Positions 56,184 to 64,000 of a stretch of 64,000 nt of DNA are shown here, one piece after another. The stretch's first letter is position 1. Every line of letters begins with the position of its first letter. This stretch comes from Nocardia sp. SYP-A9097 (GTDB lineage: Bacteria > Actinomycetota > Actinomycetes > Mycobacteriales > Mycobacteriaceae), in contig NZ_WJIC01000027.1 of the NCBI RefSeq assembly GCF_009649815.1, positions 34,901 to 98,900 on the forward strand. Reading direction: 5' to 3'. Under the pieces are notes generated by a model that saw nothing but the letters and a program-made list of their open reading frames with translations, had not been told where the DNA came from and searched no databases. The position numbers and the translations under genes were made by a program.

Positions 56184-57077
56184 ATGTCGGACATCGTGTT
56201 GGTTACCGGAGCGACGGGCACCCAAGGCGGCGCAACGGCTCGCGCACTGCTGGCGGCGGGTTGGCGGGTGCGTGCGCTGGTGCGTGACCCGGACACGGCG
56301 GGTGCTCGGGTGTTGGCAGGGGCGGGTGCGGAACTGGCGCGTGGCGATATGGGCGACCGAACAACGCTGGATACGGCGGCAGCGGGTGTTCATGGGGTGT
56401 TCAGCGTGCAACCGACCACGGGATACCCTGGCACACCTCCCGGCTTCACCGTCGACGATGAACTGAGGCTGGGCCGCAATGTCGCGGATGCGGCCGCGGC
56501 AGCAGGTGTTGCTCACTTCGTTTACGCCTCGGTCGGCGCTGCAGACGCCGATCACGGCATTCGCCGCTGGCAGAGCAAGGCGGAGTTGGAGAGCTACTCG
56601 ACTCGGCTCGGCCTGCCGACCACCGCATTACGCCCGGTGCGCTTCATGGAGAACCAGCTCGACCCCCGCTTCGGCTTGCGCGAGGGAGTACTCACCGATG
56701 TCATCCATCCGGACGTACCCGTGCAGCTGATCGCGGGTACCGACATCGGTGTCTTTGCCGCGAGGGCTTTCACTCACCCGGACGAATACATCGGAGCCGC
56801 AGTGGAACTTGCGGGCGACGAGCTGACAATGACCGAGATCGCCGAGGCCATGAGCCGGTCCCTCGGACAACCGATCGAATACCGAGCGATCCCACGAGAA
56901 GCGTTGTCGGACAAGGACCCCGACGCCCTCGCCGGCTACCGGTTCGCCAACCAGGTCGGAGGCTGGAATGCCGACATCGTGGCGCTGCGGCGATGCCATC
57001 CGGAACTGCTGGATTTCACCACCTGGCTGGAGCGTGAAGGTGCATGGCAGCACTCCGCTTACACCGCCCGACCCTGA
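56184..57077 (+). CDS. NmrA-like NAD(P)H-binding oxidoreductase
   Basis: 297 residues from the ATG at 56184, with GAGGAGG 8 bases upstream. Rossmann motif VTGATGTQGGATA, then VRDPD in the second strand, HFVYASVGAAD and a C-terminal lobe with LAGDELTMTEIAEAMSRSLG, as in NmrA/HSCARG-type proteins and NAD(P)H:quinone-responsive SDRs. Likely repressed by the adjacent TetR protein, with the pair responding to a small electrophile or aromatic compound. Confidence 0.9.
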   Translation: MSDIVLVTGATGTQGGATARALLAAGWRVRALVRDPDTAGARVLAGAGAELARGDMGDRTTLDTAAAGVHGVFSVQPTTGYPGTPPGFTVDDELRLGRNVADAAAAAGVAHFVYASVGAADADHGIRRWQSKAELESYSTRLGLPTTALRPVRFMENQLDPRFGLREGVLTDVIHPDVPVQLIAGTDIGVFAARAFTHPDEYIGAAVELAGDELTMTEIAEAMSRSLGQPIEYRAIPREALSDKDPDALAGYRFANQVGGWNADIVALRRCHPELLDFTTWLEREGAWQHSAYTARP

Positions 57078-57369
57078 TGAACATTGCCGAAGACATGCGC
57101 GGGCAACTCGATCGGCGACACTGCGTAGTACCGGGTCCGCACGTGCCGCCCGAGATATACACGCTCATCGGCAGAATAGTGCGTCAGCAGACTCGTTGAA
57201 GCGGCAGGCCACGCCAGCCGGTGACGTCAACTTCCGCCGATGCCACCGGATCTCGACCATGCTGGACGACGTCACCTTCGGCCGATGATCGACGTCGGAT
57301 TTCACAAGCACGGGGCCAGTGGCAGCGAGCCGCCGCCAGCGTTGTCGAGCCGGATTCCGGCTGGCGGAA

Positions 57370-58365
57370 ATGGTCAGGCTCGACGTCGCCACCGTGGTGC
57401 GCCACGGCGCAGCGATCGCTGCCGGGCTCGATGATCGCTGGCTGCGTGACGGACAGCGAGGCCTCGTCGAGGCATTGCGGCGCCGCGATCAACGCCACGA
57501 CTATCGAGTGTGGTCCTACATGGCCGGTCGCCGCGCGACAGCAGCGGTCCTGGCCGAGTTGAGCGATGCAGGACGGCTCGGGACTGCGGCCGCCGAACTG
57601 CCCGAGAAGCTGGGGCTGATCGATACCCGGCTGCCCGCGATCGCGCCGATGCCACTGCCAGACTCGATGCCGCTGCCATGGCAGCCCGACGACGCCGACC
57701 ATCACGACACCGACCGATGGTGTGCGCAGACGGCCGCTGCAGCACAGATCTATCGCCGTGCCTACGCCGACACCCAGCCTTTCGTACTCGCCGAAACCTC
57801 GCGATGGCATCGCCTGCACTGGAGCGTGCTCGCCGAACACCGCACCCTGATCACGACCATCGGCGATCACGAAACCACCGGCGACCCTGAAGAACTCGCC
57901 GACGAACTTATCGGAGCCGCTTGGGAAACGTGGCCCGAAGCCGCACGCGCCTACCCATACCAGGGCGCCCCTGCCGCCGCCACCGACCGCTATCTCATCG
58001 TCCGTGGCCGCCACCTCCACTCCGACGCCGTTCACCGCGAATGGCTCGCGCTGCATCCCCAGCTCGCTACCGCACTGGGATGGACCCACGACCCCACGCA
58101 ACTGTTCACCTGGAACGGCCCCGACGGAGCCTGGCGCGCCCGTACCCGGCTTTTTCACCGCGGCCAGCTCAGCCACCAACCACCGGCTCGCACCGTCTGC
58201 GCGCAGATATGGCAAGTCCAACTCAGCGACCTCGGGATGGTCGAGCTACAAGTCGAATTCCCCACGCTTGCAACATATCTGCATGTGTCACGGTTCCCGG
58301 ATAGGAAATCGAGCAACACCGGTCACAGCGGCGTGCACAGTGTCGTGAGCGTGAAATACGACTGA
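57370..58365 (+). CDS. Hypothetical protein rich in Trp and His
   Basis: 331 residues from the ATG at 57370; a GTG at 57319 is the alternative and neither has a good ribosome site. Soluble, with host-like codon use. Notable stretches: VWSYMAGRRATAAVLAELSD, AETSRWHRLHWSVLAEHRTL and LGWTHDPTQLFTWNGPDGAW. The pattern suggests an enzyme or nucleic-acid protein of mobile or accessory origin, but I recognise no family. Confidence 0.65.
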   Translation: MVRLDVATVVRHGAAIAAGLDDRWLRDGQRGLVEALRRRDQRHDYRVWSYMAGRRATAAVLAELSDAGRLGTAAAELPEKLGLIDTRLPAIAPMPLPDSMPLPWQPDDADHHDTDRWCAQTAAAAQIYRRAYADTQPFVLAETSRWHRLHWSVLAEHRTLITTIGDHETTGDPEELADELIGAAWETWPEAARAYPYQGAPAAATDRYLIVRGRHLHSDAVHREWLALHPQLATALGWTHDPTQLFTWNGPDGAWRARTRLFHRGQLSHQPPARTVCAQIWQVQLSDLGMVELQVEFPTLATYLHVSRFPDRKSSNTGHSGVHSVVSVKYD

Positions 58366-58705
58366 GGCGGAAATCGTCGTCGGTCAGGTGCCCGGCTGAG
58401 CCCACCGCCTCGGTGGCGACTGGACGGTCGTCCTGCAAGCGTTACTCGCGGGCCTGTCGACTGTCATCGACGGCACAAACAAATGACGGTCCACCCGCAT
58501 CCAGATCCCCTCACGCTTCGGGTGGACCGCATCGCTTATCTGCTGACAGTGGGAGCACCGAGTTCTCCACGCGAACCGAGGTTCGATGACGAGGCCTCCG
58601 TTGCTCGCGATGGGCTGCGCCGGGTGGCCCCGCGTATGGAATTTGAACTGGTATTGAACCCTGCGCGTGCGGTGCGGGCCGAGACGCTTGAGCGTGCATG
58701 TTCGG
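58366..58705. other. Region without a recognised gene
   Basis: 340 bases downstream of the hypothetical gene; only short frames, no repeat or hairpin noted. Confidence 0.5.
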
Positions 58706-58990
58706 CATCGTCGGACGCACGGTGGCGTGCGAGGGCACCGGCTCGACTTCGCGGCGGCCGAGTTCGTAGCTGATCCGGCGAGCTCCCCACCGCCGATGCG
58801 TCCGCCGCAGTTCGCAGATCAGCGCTTCGGTCTCCGCGTTCAGCCGGCGCGGACTACGGTGCGGTCGACGGGAGAACTCTTTGAGTCCGTCCACGCCGAG
58901 CTGTTCGTAACGCTTGCGCCACGTGGTCACCGATTGCCGCGTCACACCGTATTGGGCGGCAACTTCCCCGAATGGGCCCGACTCCGGCCG
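58706..58990 (-). mobile_element. IS481-type transposase N-terminal remnant
   Basis: About 95 codons read AAQYGVTRQSVTTWRKRYEQ, then SRRPHRSPRRLNAETEALIC and RRWGARRISYELGRREVEPV: the HTH and linker of IS481/IS3-like transposases. The DDE domain is missing; the frame continues into unrelated sequence. Confidence 0.7.
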
Positions 58991-59009
58991 CGTCGGCGTG
59001 GGCGGTGAT

Positions 59010-59248
59010 GATGCGCCCATGGAGCGGTCGGTGAGGCGGGTGCCGGGCATTTGGAGCCCGCCGCGGTCCACGGGCCGGAATAGGGCGGCCTTGGCGGGGC
59101 CGGTGATCCATTCGCCGGTGCAGCGGTGTTCGTGGGGGTCGGCGGTGTCGTGGCGCAGCAGCCGTTGCACGGCGATGGAGGCGGCGCCGACGTCCTCGTC
59201 GAGGTCGATGCCGAGTTTCTGGGCGTGGGAGCGGATTTCGACATCTTG
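59010..59248 (-). pseudogene. Unrecognised coding fragment fused in frame to the transposase remnant
   Basis: Strong G/C third-position bias and protein-like sequence (SHAQKLGIDLDEDVGAASIA, CTGEWITGPAKAALFRPVDR). No start or end of its own. Possibly part of a gene split by the IS481-type element. Confidence 0.4.
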
Positions 59249-59258
59249 CCAACACCAG

Positions 59259-61880
59259 TCACGTCGCAGGCACAAGCAGATCAGCGAATTTCGTGACAGC
59301 TTGGTCGTAACGGACGTTGTAGCCTTCCATCACGGCGGCTTCCAACACGGGCGCCTTCACATCCTGCGCACGTCGGGGTGACGGGATTCCCGGCGAGTTC
59401 TCATAGTTGGAGACGATCACGTCGAGATAGACAGGTTTCCGAAGGTGCTTGCCGTTCAACAATTTCTGCAGTGCTTCAGCGATCGCCGGATATGGCGTGA
59501 ATTCAGGATTCTGCAGCCATTCGCTCAGATCGCCCTCAGGCACGCTGAAATCGATGCCAAATGCGTCCAGTCGATCCACCACCGGGCCGGGGGGAGGGCC
59601 CGCAGGCGGAACATGCGCGTAGCCCAGGGGCGTCACCGCGAACGGCTGATGGTTCCAGCCCTGATCTGGAGCGGCATCCCACCACTGAGTGCCGATCGCG
59701 CCATCGGGACGAACCCAGAAGACGTCCAGATGCGATGCCAGCCGTCCGACCGACGTGATCGCCGATCCCGGGCTTGCCGTTCCTGGCGGAGCGATCGCGA
59801 ATGGGCTGTGGTCGGCCCAGCTGTGTCCCGCTGCCGCATGCCACCATTGGGTGCCGACTGATCCGTCGGGAGCCACCCAGAAGACATCAAGGTTATTGGG
59901 CGTGCGGGCCGTTGCGGTGACACCACCCGCGGGCGCGACGGCACTCGGCGCTGTAATCGTGAACCATCCGTGGTCGCCCCAACTGGCGCCGGGCGCAGCG
60001 AACCACCAGTTCGAGGCGACTGCGCCGTCAGGGGTCACCCAGTACACGTCGAGGTTATCCGGTGTTCGGGCCACAGCGACCAGTGCTGATCCCGGCCGCG
60101 CGGATCCGGCAGGCGCGATTCGGAAGGCCCCGTGGTCGGCCCAATTGGTTCCCGGGGCCGCGGTCCAAAAAGTGGAGCCGATCGCGCCATCCCTGTGCAC
60201 CCAGAACACGTCCAAGTGATCGGGCGTGCGGGCCACGACGGCGATCGCCGAGCCCTGCTCGGCCGAGCCGGATGGTGCGATGTTGAACGGGCCATGATCA
60301 CCCCAGGAAGCACCCGGTGCAGCCGCCCACCACTGACTGGCAACTGCGCCGTCGGGCCGGACCCAGAACACGTCGAGATTGTTGGCGGTCCGTGCGACCG
60401 CGGCGATCGGTGCACCTGATCGGGCTGAGCCTGCCGGCGCAATAGGGAAGGCCGCGCCGTGCTCGTACCACCCTCCGTCCACTGCGTTAACCCACCATTG
60501 CGTCATGACGGATCCATTCGGCGCGACCCAGAATACGTCGAGGTTGTCCGGAGTGCGCGCCACCGCGGTGACCGACGCGTCTGAGACGGTTGCGCCCGCT
60601 GCCACGACGTCCGACGGGCCGTGGTCAGCCCAGCTCTGACCTGGTGCGCCGGCCCACCACTGAGATCCGATCGCGCCGCTGTTTCGCGCCCAAAACAGTT
60701 CCAGGCGAAGCGAATCGCGAGAAACCACATTCTGCGCCGATGACGCGGTGGCCCGTAGATTCGCCCGTGCCTCATCTGGCGGGAGATGATTGATAACGTC
60801 GTTCCAGACATAGCGGTAATACGGGTTCTCCTGATCCATCTCCTTGTACTGGGAGCTGTGGCCGGTCCCGCCGAACCATTGATCCACGATCGCCCCCTGC
60901 TGCTCCGCGTTGAACTCCGACCAGCTCGGGCCCGGTGCGCCGTACTCATACACGTTGTCGCCCAAGGTGTAATTCGCCTGGTTCACCATGCCGCTGCACA
61001 TCAAACCCGGAAGGAACCCGGTGTGCGCGATCTGCCAGGCGTGGGTGAGTTCGTGGATAAGGGTTTGCCCCGGCTTCGGATACGCGTTTCCGCCCGTGCC
61101 CAGCGGATTGTCGTAAGCGTTCCCAAGATTGACGTAAGTCTTGCCATCCACTCCGGGTGCGGTGAAGGCCCGTCCCCCCAGGCCCGCGAGGTTGGTGATG
61201 ATGACATCCTGATAAGGCACCGAGTTGCCGAATACCTGCCGGGCGAACGCGATTTCGGCAGCGTCGAGGGGCCGGTCCTTGATCAGTGCATTCGTGACGG
61301 CCCCGATCGCCACGCCGGCGACGACGCCGAGGATCAACGCAGTCCCCACGCCCGCTCCCGCCACGGTCGCGACCGCGAATACGACGACTCCCCCGACCAC
61401 ACCGAGTGTGCCGCCCGGCCCCAGGGTGGTGCCCAACCAGCTGATCGCCTCGCGGGTTGCCCCGATCACCACGCCTAACGCCGCGCCCACTGCCCCGGCA
61501 GTCACGTCGATGATGTCGTCGATAAGTTCGGTGATCGTGCCGACGACACCGCCCCATTTGTAATCCTTGGCGACGCCGTAGGTGGCGTTCGCCTGCAGGT
61601 TCGACCAGTACAGGGCGAGTAGCGGGCTGTGGCCGCTCTCCTCACGGTCCCAGCTGTCGACGCCGGAGACGTGTCCGCTCTGGATGAACGCCATCGTCGG
61701 GAACCCGGGGGCGGTCAGGTAGGCACGGAGATTGAAATCGAAATTGCCCAAGGCGCTGCTGCTGTGCATGTGGAAATGCACGTGGTAGTCGCCGACGTCG
61801 CTTACTTCGACATCCACCCATCCTCCCAACGGGGTTCCGGCGGGAGTGGTGACGACTCCATGGAACGTGCGAGTTGCCAT
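59259..61880 (-). CDS. Zincin-like protein with seven-repeat beta-propeller
   Basis: 873 residues from the ATG at 61880, with AAGGGA 8 bases upstream on its strand. Order: beta-rich N-terminal domain (1-110, DYHVHFHMHSSSALGNFDFN), a Gly/Val hydrophobic segment (about 157-200), a peptidase-like domain with HELTH at 276-280 and a possible third zinc ligand in EFNAEQQGAIVDQWF near 322-336, then seven repeats of about 54 residues (about 388-760), each with a LDVFWVxPDGAxxxQWW core and a W-x-D/E-H turn, and a 105-residue C-terminal domain. The HELTHAWQ context resembles the zincin-like domain of Rhs/Vgr-related and DUF4157-like proteins; the repeats resemble PLL/DUF346-type lectin propellers. No signal peptide. 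Function unknown; a secreted toxin or adhesin-like protein is one inference. Confidence 0.8.
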   Translation of the reverse strand: MATRTFHGVVTTPAGTPLGGWVDVEVSDVGDYHVHFHMHSSSALGNFDFNLRAYLTAPGFPTMAFIQSGHVSGVDSWDREESGHSPLLALYWSNLQANATYGVAKDYKWGGVVGTITELIDDIIDVTAGAVGAALGVVIGATREAISWLGTTLGPGGTLGVVGGVVVFAVATVAGAGVGTALILGVVAGVAIGAVTNALIKDRPLDAAEIAFARQVFGNSVPYQDVIITNLAGLGGRAFTAPGVDGKTYVNLGNAYDNPLGTGGNAYPKPGQTLIHELTHAWQIAHTGFLPGLMCSGMVNQANYTLGDNVYEYGAPGPSWSEFNAEQQGAIVDQWFGGTGHSSQYKEMDQENPYYRYVWNDVINHLPPDEARANLRATASSAQNVVSRDSLRLELFWARNSGAIGSQWWAGAPGQSWADHGPSDVVAAGATVSDASVTAVARTPDNLDVFWVAPNGSVMTQWWVNAVDGGWYEHGAAFPIAPAGSARSGAPIAAVARTANNLDVFWVRPDGAVASQWWAAAPGASWGDHGPFNIAPSGSAEQGSAIAVVARTPDHLDVFWVHRDGAIGSTFWTAAPGTNWADHGAFRIAPAGSARPGSALVAVARTPDNLDVYWVTPDGAVASNWWFAAPGASWGDHGWFTITAPSAVAPAGGVTATARTPNNLDVFWVAPDGSVGTQWWHAAAGHSWADHSPFAIAPPGTASPGSAITSVGRLASHLDVFWVRPDGAIGTQWWDAAPDQGWNHQPFAVTPLGYAHVPPAGPPPGPVVDRLDAFGIDFSVPEGDLSEWLQNPEFTPYPAIAEALQKLLNGKHLRKPVYLDVIVSNYENSPGIPSPRRAQDVKAPVLEAAVMEGYNVRYDQAVTKFADLLVPAT

Positions 61881-62101
61881 GTGCGAATCCCTTCGATTGC
61901 CATCTGCTACCTGCACAATCCTTCAGCGAGGTTCCCCGGGCCGATAGGGTAGCCAGCTACTCTATTTCCGCAGTTGGATACGCCTTTGACCAGATTCCGT
62001 AACGGCCAGAACCTTCTGGGCCAGCGCTTTCTCGACGATCGCACCGGTCACTGCTTTCACGAGATAGTGAGCGCTGCCGTGCGGCTCGAGAGCTTCTGCG
62101 G

Positions 62102-62254
62102 TCACTGGTACGACCGTGCCGAGAAGGCAATCGACCTGAACGGCCGCGGCATGGCCATATCAGCGTCGAACAGCCGGAGCCAGTCGGCCGCGACGGCCGC
62201 GGACCAACCGTCCACGCCGAGCCCGCCGGCATTGTTCACCAGAATCAATACCAC
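62102..62254 (-). pseudogene. Short-chain dehydrogenase fragment
   Basis: The frame reads VVLILVNNAGG followed by DWLRLFDADMAMP and ends at a stop: the NNAG motif and following helix of a classical SDR. The N-terminal cofactor motif and the Tyr-xxx-Lys are absent. Confidence 0.55.
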
Positions 62255-62715
62255 CGAAAGCCGTTGTCGCACTTTCCACTATCTCCGCGACCACCCGAGG
62301 CACCGGCCCCGACAGGGAGCGACGACGGCGAGGACGCCGCCAGGATGTCCGCCCTCGCCCATGCGATGACCACCAACCTCACCGAGCGCTGGCACAGGCT
62401 ATCTGGCGATAGAGCCCGGCTTGGTTGTGTCGGTCGCAAGTGAAGCCGCTCGTGGTGGCGTTGAAATACCCAAGGCTGAAACACCGTCAGGATGCGTGCC
62501 GGAGAGAGAGCGTGTGGCTACGCTGATCGAGGCTTGCTGAAAAATAGCTGATGGAAGGATTCCCTCGGTGATGTTCACGGGCTGCGACTGTTCAGATCGA
62601 AAGTCGCCTGGGGAGCACGCCCCTGGTAGTTGGCGTGGGGGCGCTGCTTCAATGTCGACGAAGTTGCCGTGCAGGTCGACCGTTGTCGGCCCGATTGCGA
62701 AAGGTTCACTGACGT
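62255..62715. other. Region without a recognised gene
   Basis: 460 bases before the FkbM gene. Only short, non-coding-like frames; presumably contains the promoter of the next gene. Confidence 0.5.
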
Positions 62716-63504
62716 ATGCTGACCACCCCCCAGCAGTTACGACTCGACGATAACAGAATGGTGACCTGCACGAGTCCGGCTGAGGCGCGCATGCTGTGGC
62801 GCGAGACGATGGCGGCGGACGGTTTCTACCAGCACGCTGTCGCCCGCCTGCGACCCGAGAAGATCGTCTTGGATATAGGCGCAAACATCGGACTCACCGC
62901 GATGATGTTCGCTGATAAGTGCCCCGGAATTGGGGTCATCGCCGTCGAGCCCGTACCGACGATTTTTCACTGTCTGCAGCGCAACATGGCCGCTCATGTG
63001 CCCTATGGGGTGCCGCTGCGGGTTGCGGTCGGCACCGTGCCCGGGACTGTGCCGTTCACCTGGTACCCGCGGGCATCGGCCAATTCCGGTCTGTACGCCG
63101 ACCGCGAACGAGACGACGAAGCGACCAAGATCTTTCTGCGCAACAGCGGCCTGGACGATGAATCAATCGGACACATCACTGCTGGCCTGCACGACGGCGA
63201 GCAGATCGACGTAGACGTCACCACGGTGTCGGCGCTACTGGCCGAACACGCCCCTGACGCTGAGATCGGATTGCTCAAAGTGGATGTGGAGCGGGCGGAA
63301 TTAGACGTATTGCGCGGCATTTCCGAAACGGACTGGCCCCGTATTCACGCCGTGGTAGCCGAGGTACACGACACTGACGGCCGCCTGGCCGAGTTTTGCG
63401 AGTTGTTGAGCCGGCACGGGCTGTCCCCGCGCAACAGGCAAGACCCCTCCTTGGTCGGGACCGAACTGCACGAGGTCTACGCCGCCCGGCCATCGGTCGA
63501 TTGA
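62716..63504 (+). CDS. FkbM-family SAM-dependent methyltransferase
   Basis: 262 residues from the ATG at 62716. SAM motif VLDIGANIGLTAMMFA near residue 51, acidic GVIAVEPVPTIF in the next strand, and the family-specific LLKVDVERAELDVLRGI near residue 194. FkbM proteins O-methylate sugars, lipids or polyketides. Here it stands alone, 30 kb from the PKS genes, and no link to the pathway can be shown. It should not be confused with the fkbG-K cassette genes. Confidence 0.92.
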   Translation: MLTTPQQLRLDDNRMVTCTSPAEARMLWRETMAADGFYQHAVARLRPEKIVLDIGANIGLTAMMFADKCPGIGVIAVEPVPTIFHCLQRNMAAHVPYGVPLRVAVGTVPGTVPFTWYPRASANSGLYADRERDDEATKIFLRNSGLDDESIGHITAGLHDGEQIDVDVTTVSALLAEHAPDAEIGLLKVDVERAELDVLRGISETDWPRIHAVVAEVHDTDGRLAEFCELLSRHGLSPRNRQDPSLVGTELHEVYAARPSVD

Positions 63505-64000
63505 CTCGATCTGATCGGGCGGTGGGCCAGGGGCATTCAGGTACGCGCTTGGGCATCCGGGGACGTAGTTCCTGGCACACCGGCATACACGTCCGGTCCG
63601 CCACGCGACTGGTCGGTGGTCCGGGCAGTCATCGCGGGTAGTTACTGAAACCGCTCGTATTCGAGCGATCTGTATTTCCCCGGCTCATCTCGGTAGCGTC
63701 TGACTCCGGTCCCGGGTGGAGTAGGGGTGGGACCGGAATATCAGAAACGGGCCGCAACCGCTGGTCGATGCTGGTCAGCAGCCTGCTGACCACTTGACGA
63801 CCATTGGTGGCTAAGCCTGAATCCACCGACCTGGTTTTCGGGCTGGTTCGCGCGCCGTAGGCGCGCGAACCAGCTGGTTTGGGTGTGGGGTAACCGCTGG
63901 TCTGCCCAGCTTTTCCACGTATGTTTCCGGGTCGGGGCTGGTGGGCCGGGGTGGTCAGGTGGTGGCGGATATTGGTGGCGTGTAGCCGATTGTGTTGTCC
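63505..64000. other. Right-end region without a recognised gene
   Basis: About 500 bases with only short frames on both strands. The one clear structure is the hairpin at 63843-63873. Confidence 0.5.
63843..63873. terminator. Very stable 14-bp stem hairpin
   Basis: CTGGTTCGCGCGCC pairs perfectly with GGCGCGCGAACCAG across the 3-base loop GTA. Position between genes suggests a terminator for a neighbour, possibly one beyond the window. Confidence 0.6.

Noticed and set aside
62716..63504. FkbM gene as part of the polyketide pathway
   Set aside because: FkbM-family proteins are common and diverse; it lies 30 kb away beyond several mobile elements, and methoxymalonyl methylation is already covered by the FkbG-type gene.
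1..64000. tRNA, rRNA and riboswitch genes
   Set aside because: I saw no tRNA cloverleaf with a CCA-type end, no rRNA sequence and no recognisable riboswitch; a covariance-model scan would be needed to exclude them fully.

Overview
This window reads as a high-GC actinomycete chromosome, most likely Nocardia or a close relative. The reasons are the strongly G/C-biased third codon positions, frequent GTG starts, actinobacterial IS701 and Tn3 elements, and an actinomycete modular polyketide pathway. The genus is an inference.

Region 1 (1-32683) is the 3' part of a type I modular polyketide synthase cluster. Three collinear PKS genes are visible: A, cut by the window start, with (DH)-KR-ACP / KS-AT-DH-ER-KR-ACP; B, with KS-AT-KR-ACP / KS-AT-DH-KR-ACP; and C, with KS-AT-DH-KR-ACP-TE. 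Behind them runs a complete methoxymalonyl-ACP extender cassette: 3-hydroxyacyl-CoA dehydrogenase, discrete ACP, acyl-CoA dehydrogenase, FkbH-type glyceryl loader and, on the other strand, an O-methyltransferase. A type II thioesterase and a SARP/NB-ARC regulator follow. The order of reductive domains, the methylmalonyl-type AT motifs and one divergent last AT match C1-C11 of bafilomycin/hygrolide plecomacrolides: 2-methoxy-2,4-diene, 7-OH, 8-methyl, 9-CH2, 10,11-ene. I infer a plecomacrolide-type V-ATPase inhibitor pathway. The loading end and any C5N or glycosylation genes are outside the window.

Region 2 (32684-46310) is an accessory zone. It holds long AT-richer non-coding DNA, a SnoaL-like protein, two ends of an IS3-type element 4.6 kb apart enclosing a T5orf172-type nuclease and an antitoxin-like gene, an integrase remnant, a possible beta-trefoil protein, SRPBCC, VOC, alcohol dehydrogenase and NmrA-like genes, a truncated thiolase next to two type I-E-like CRISPR repeats, a thioesterase-fold protein and a truncated P450.

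Region 3 (46311-55149) is a mobile-element stack. A 6.15-kb Tn3-family unit transposon with perfect 37-bp terminal inverted repeats carries an alpha/beta hydrolase, a frameshifted resolvase with a res-like region, a SnoaL-like gene and a MarR regulator. Its transposase gene contains an in-frame amber codon. It abuts a 5'-truncated IS701-family copy, which has a -1 frameshift on a slippery heptamer, and this copy is interrupted at its 3' end by a second, intact IS701-family element.

Region 4 (55150-64000) contains a broken AhpD-like gene, a TetR/NmrA divergent pair with twin operators, a hypothetical protein, transposase debris, an unusual 873-residue protein joining a zincin motif (HELTH) to a seven-repeat beta-propeller, an SDR remnant, and an FkbM-family methyltransferase.
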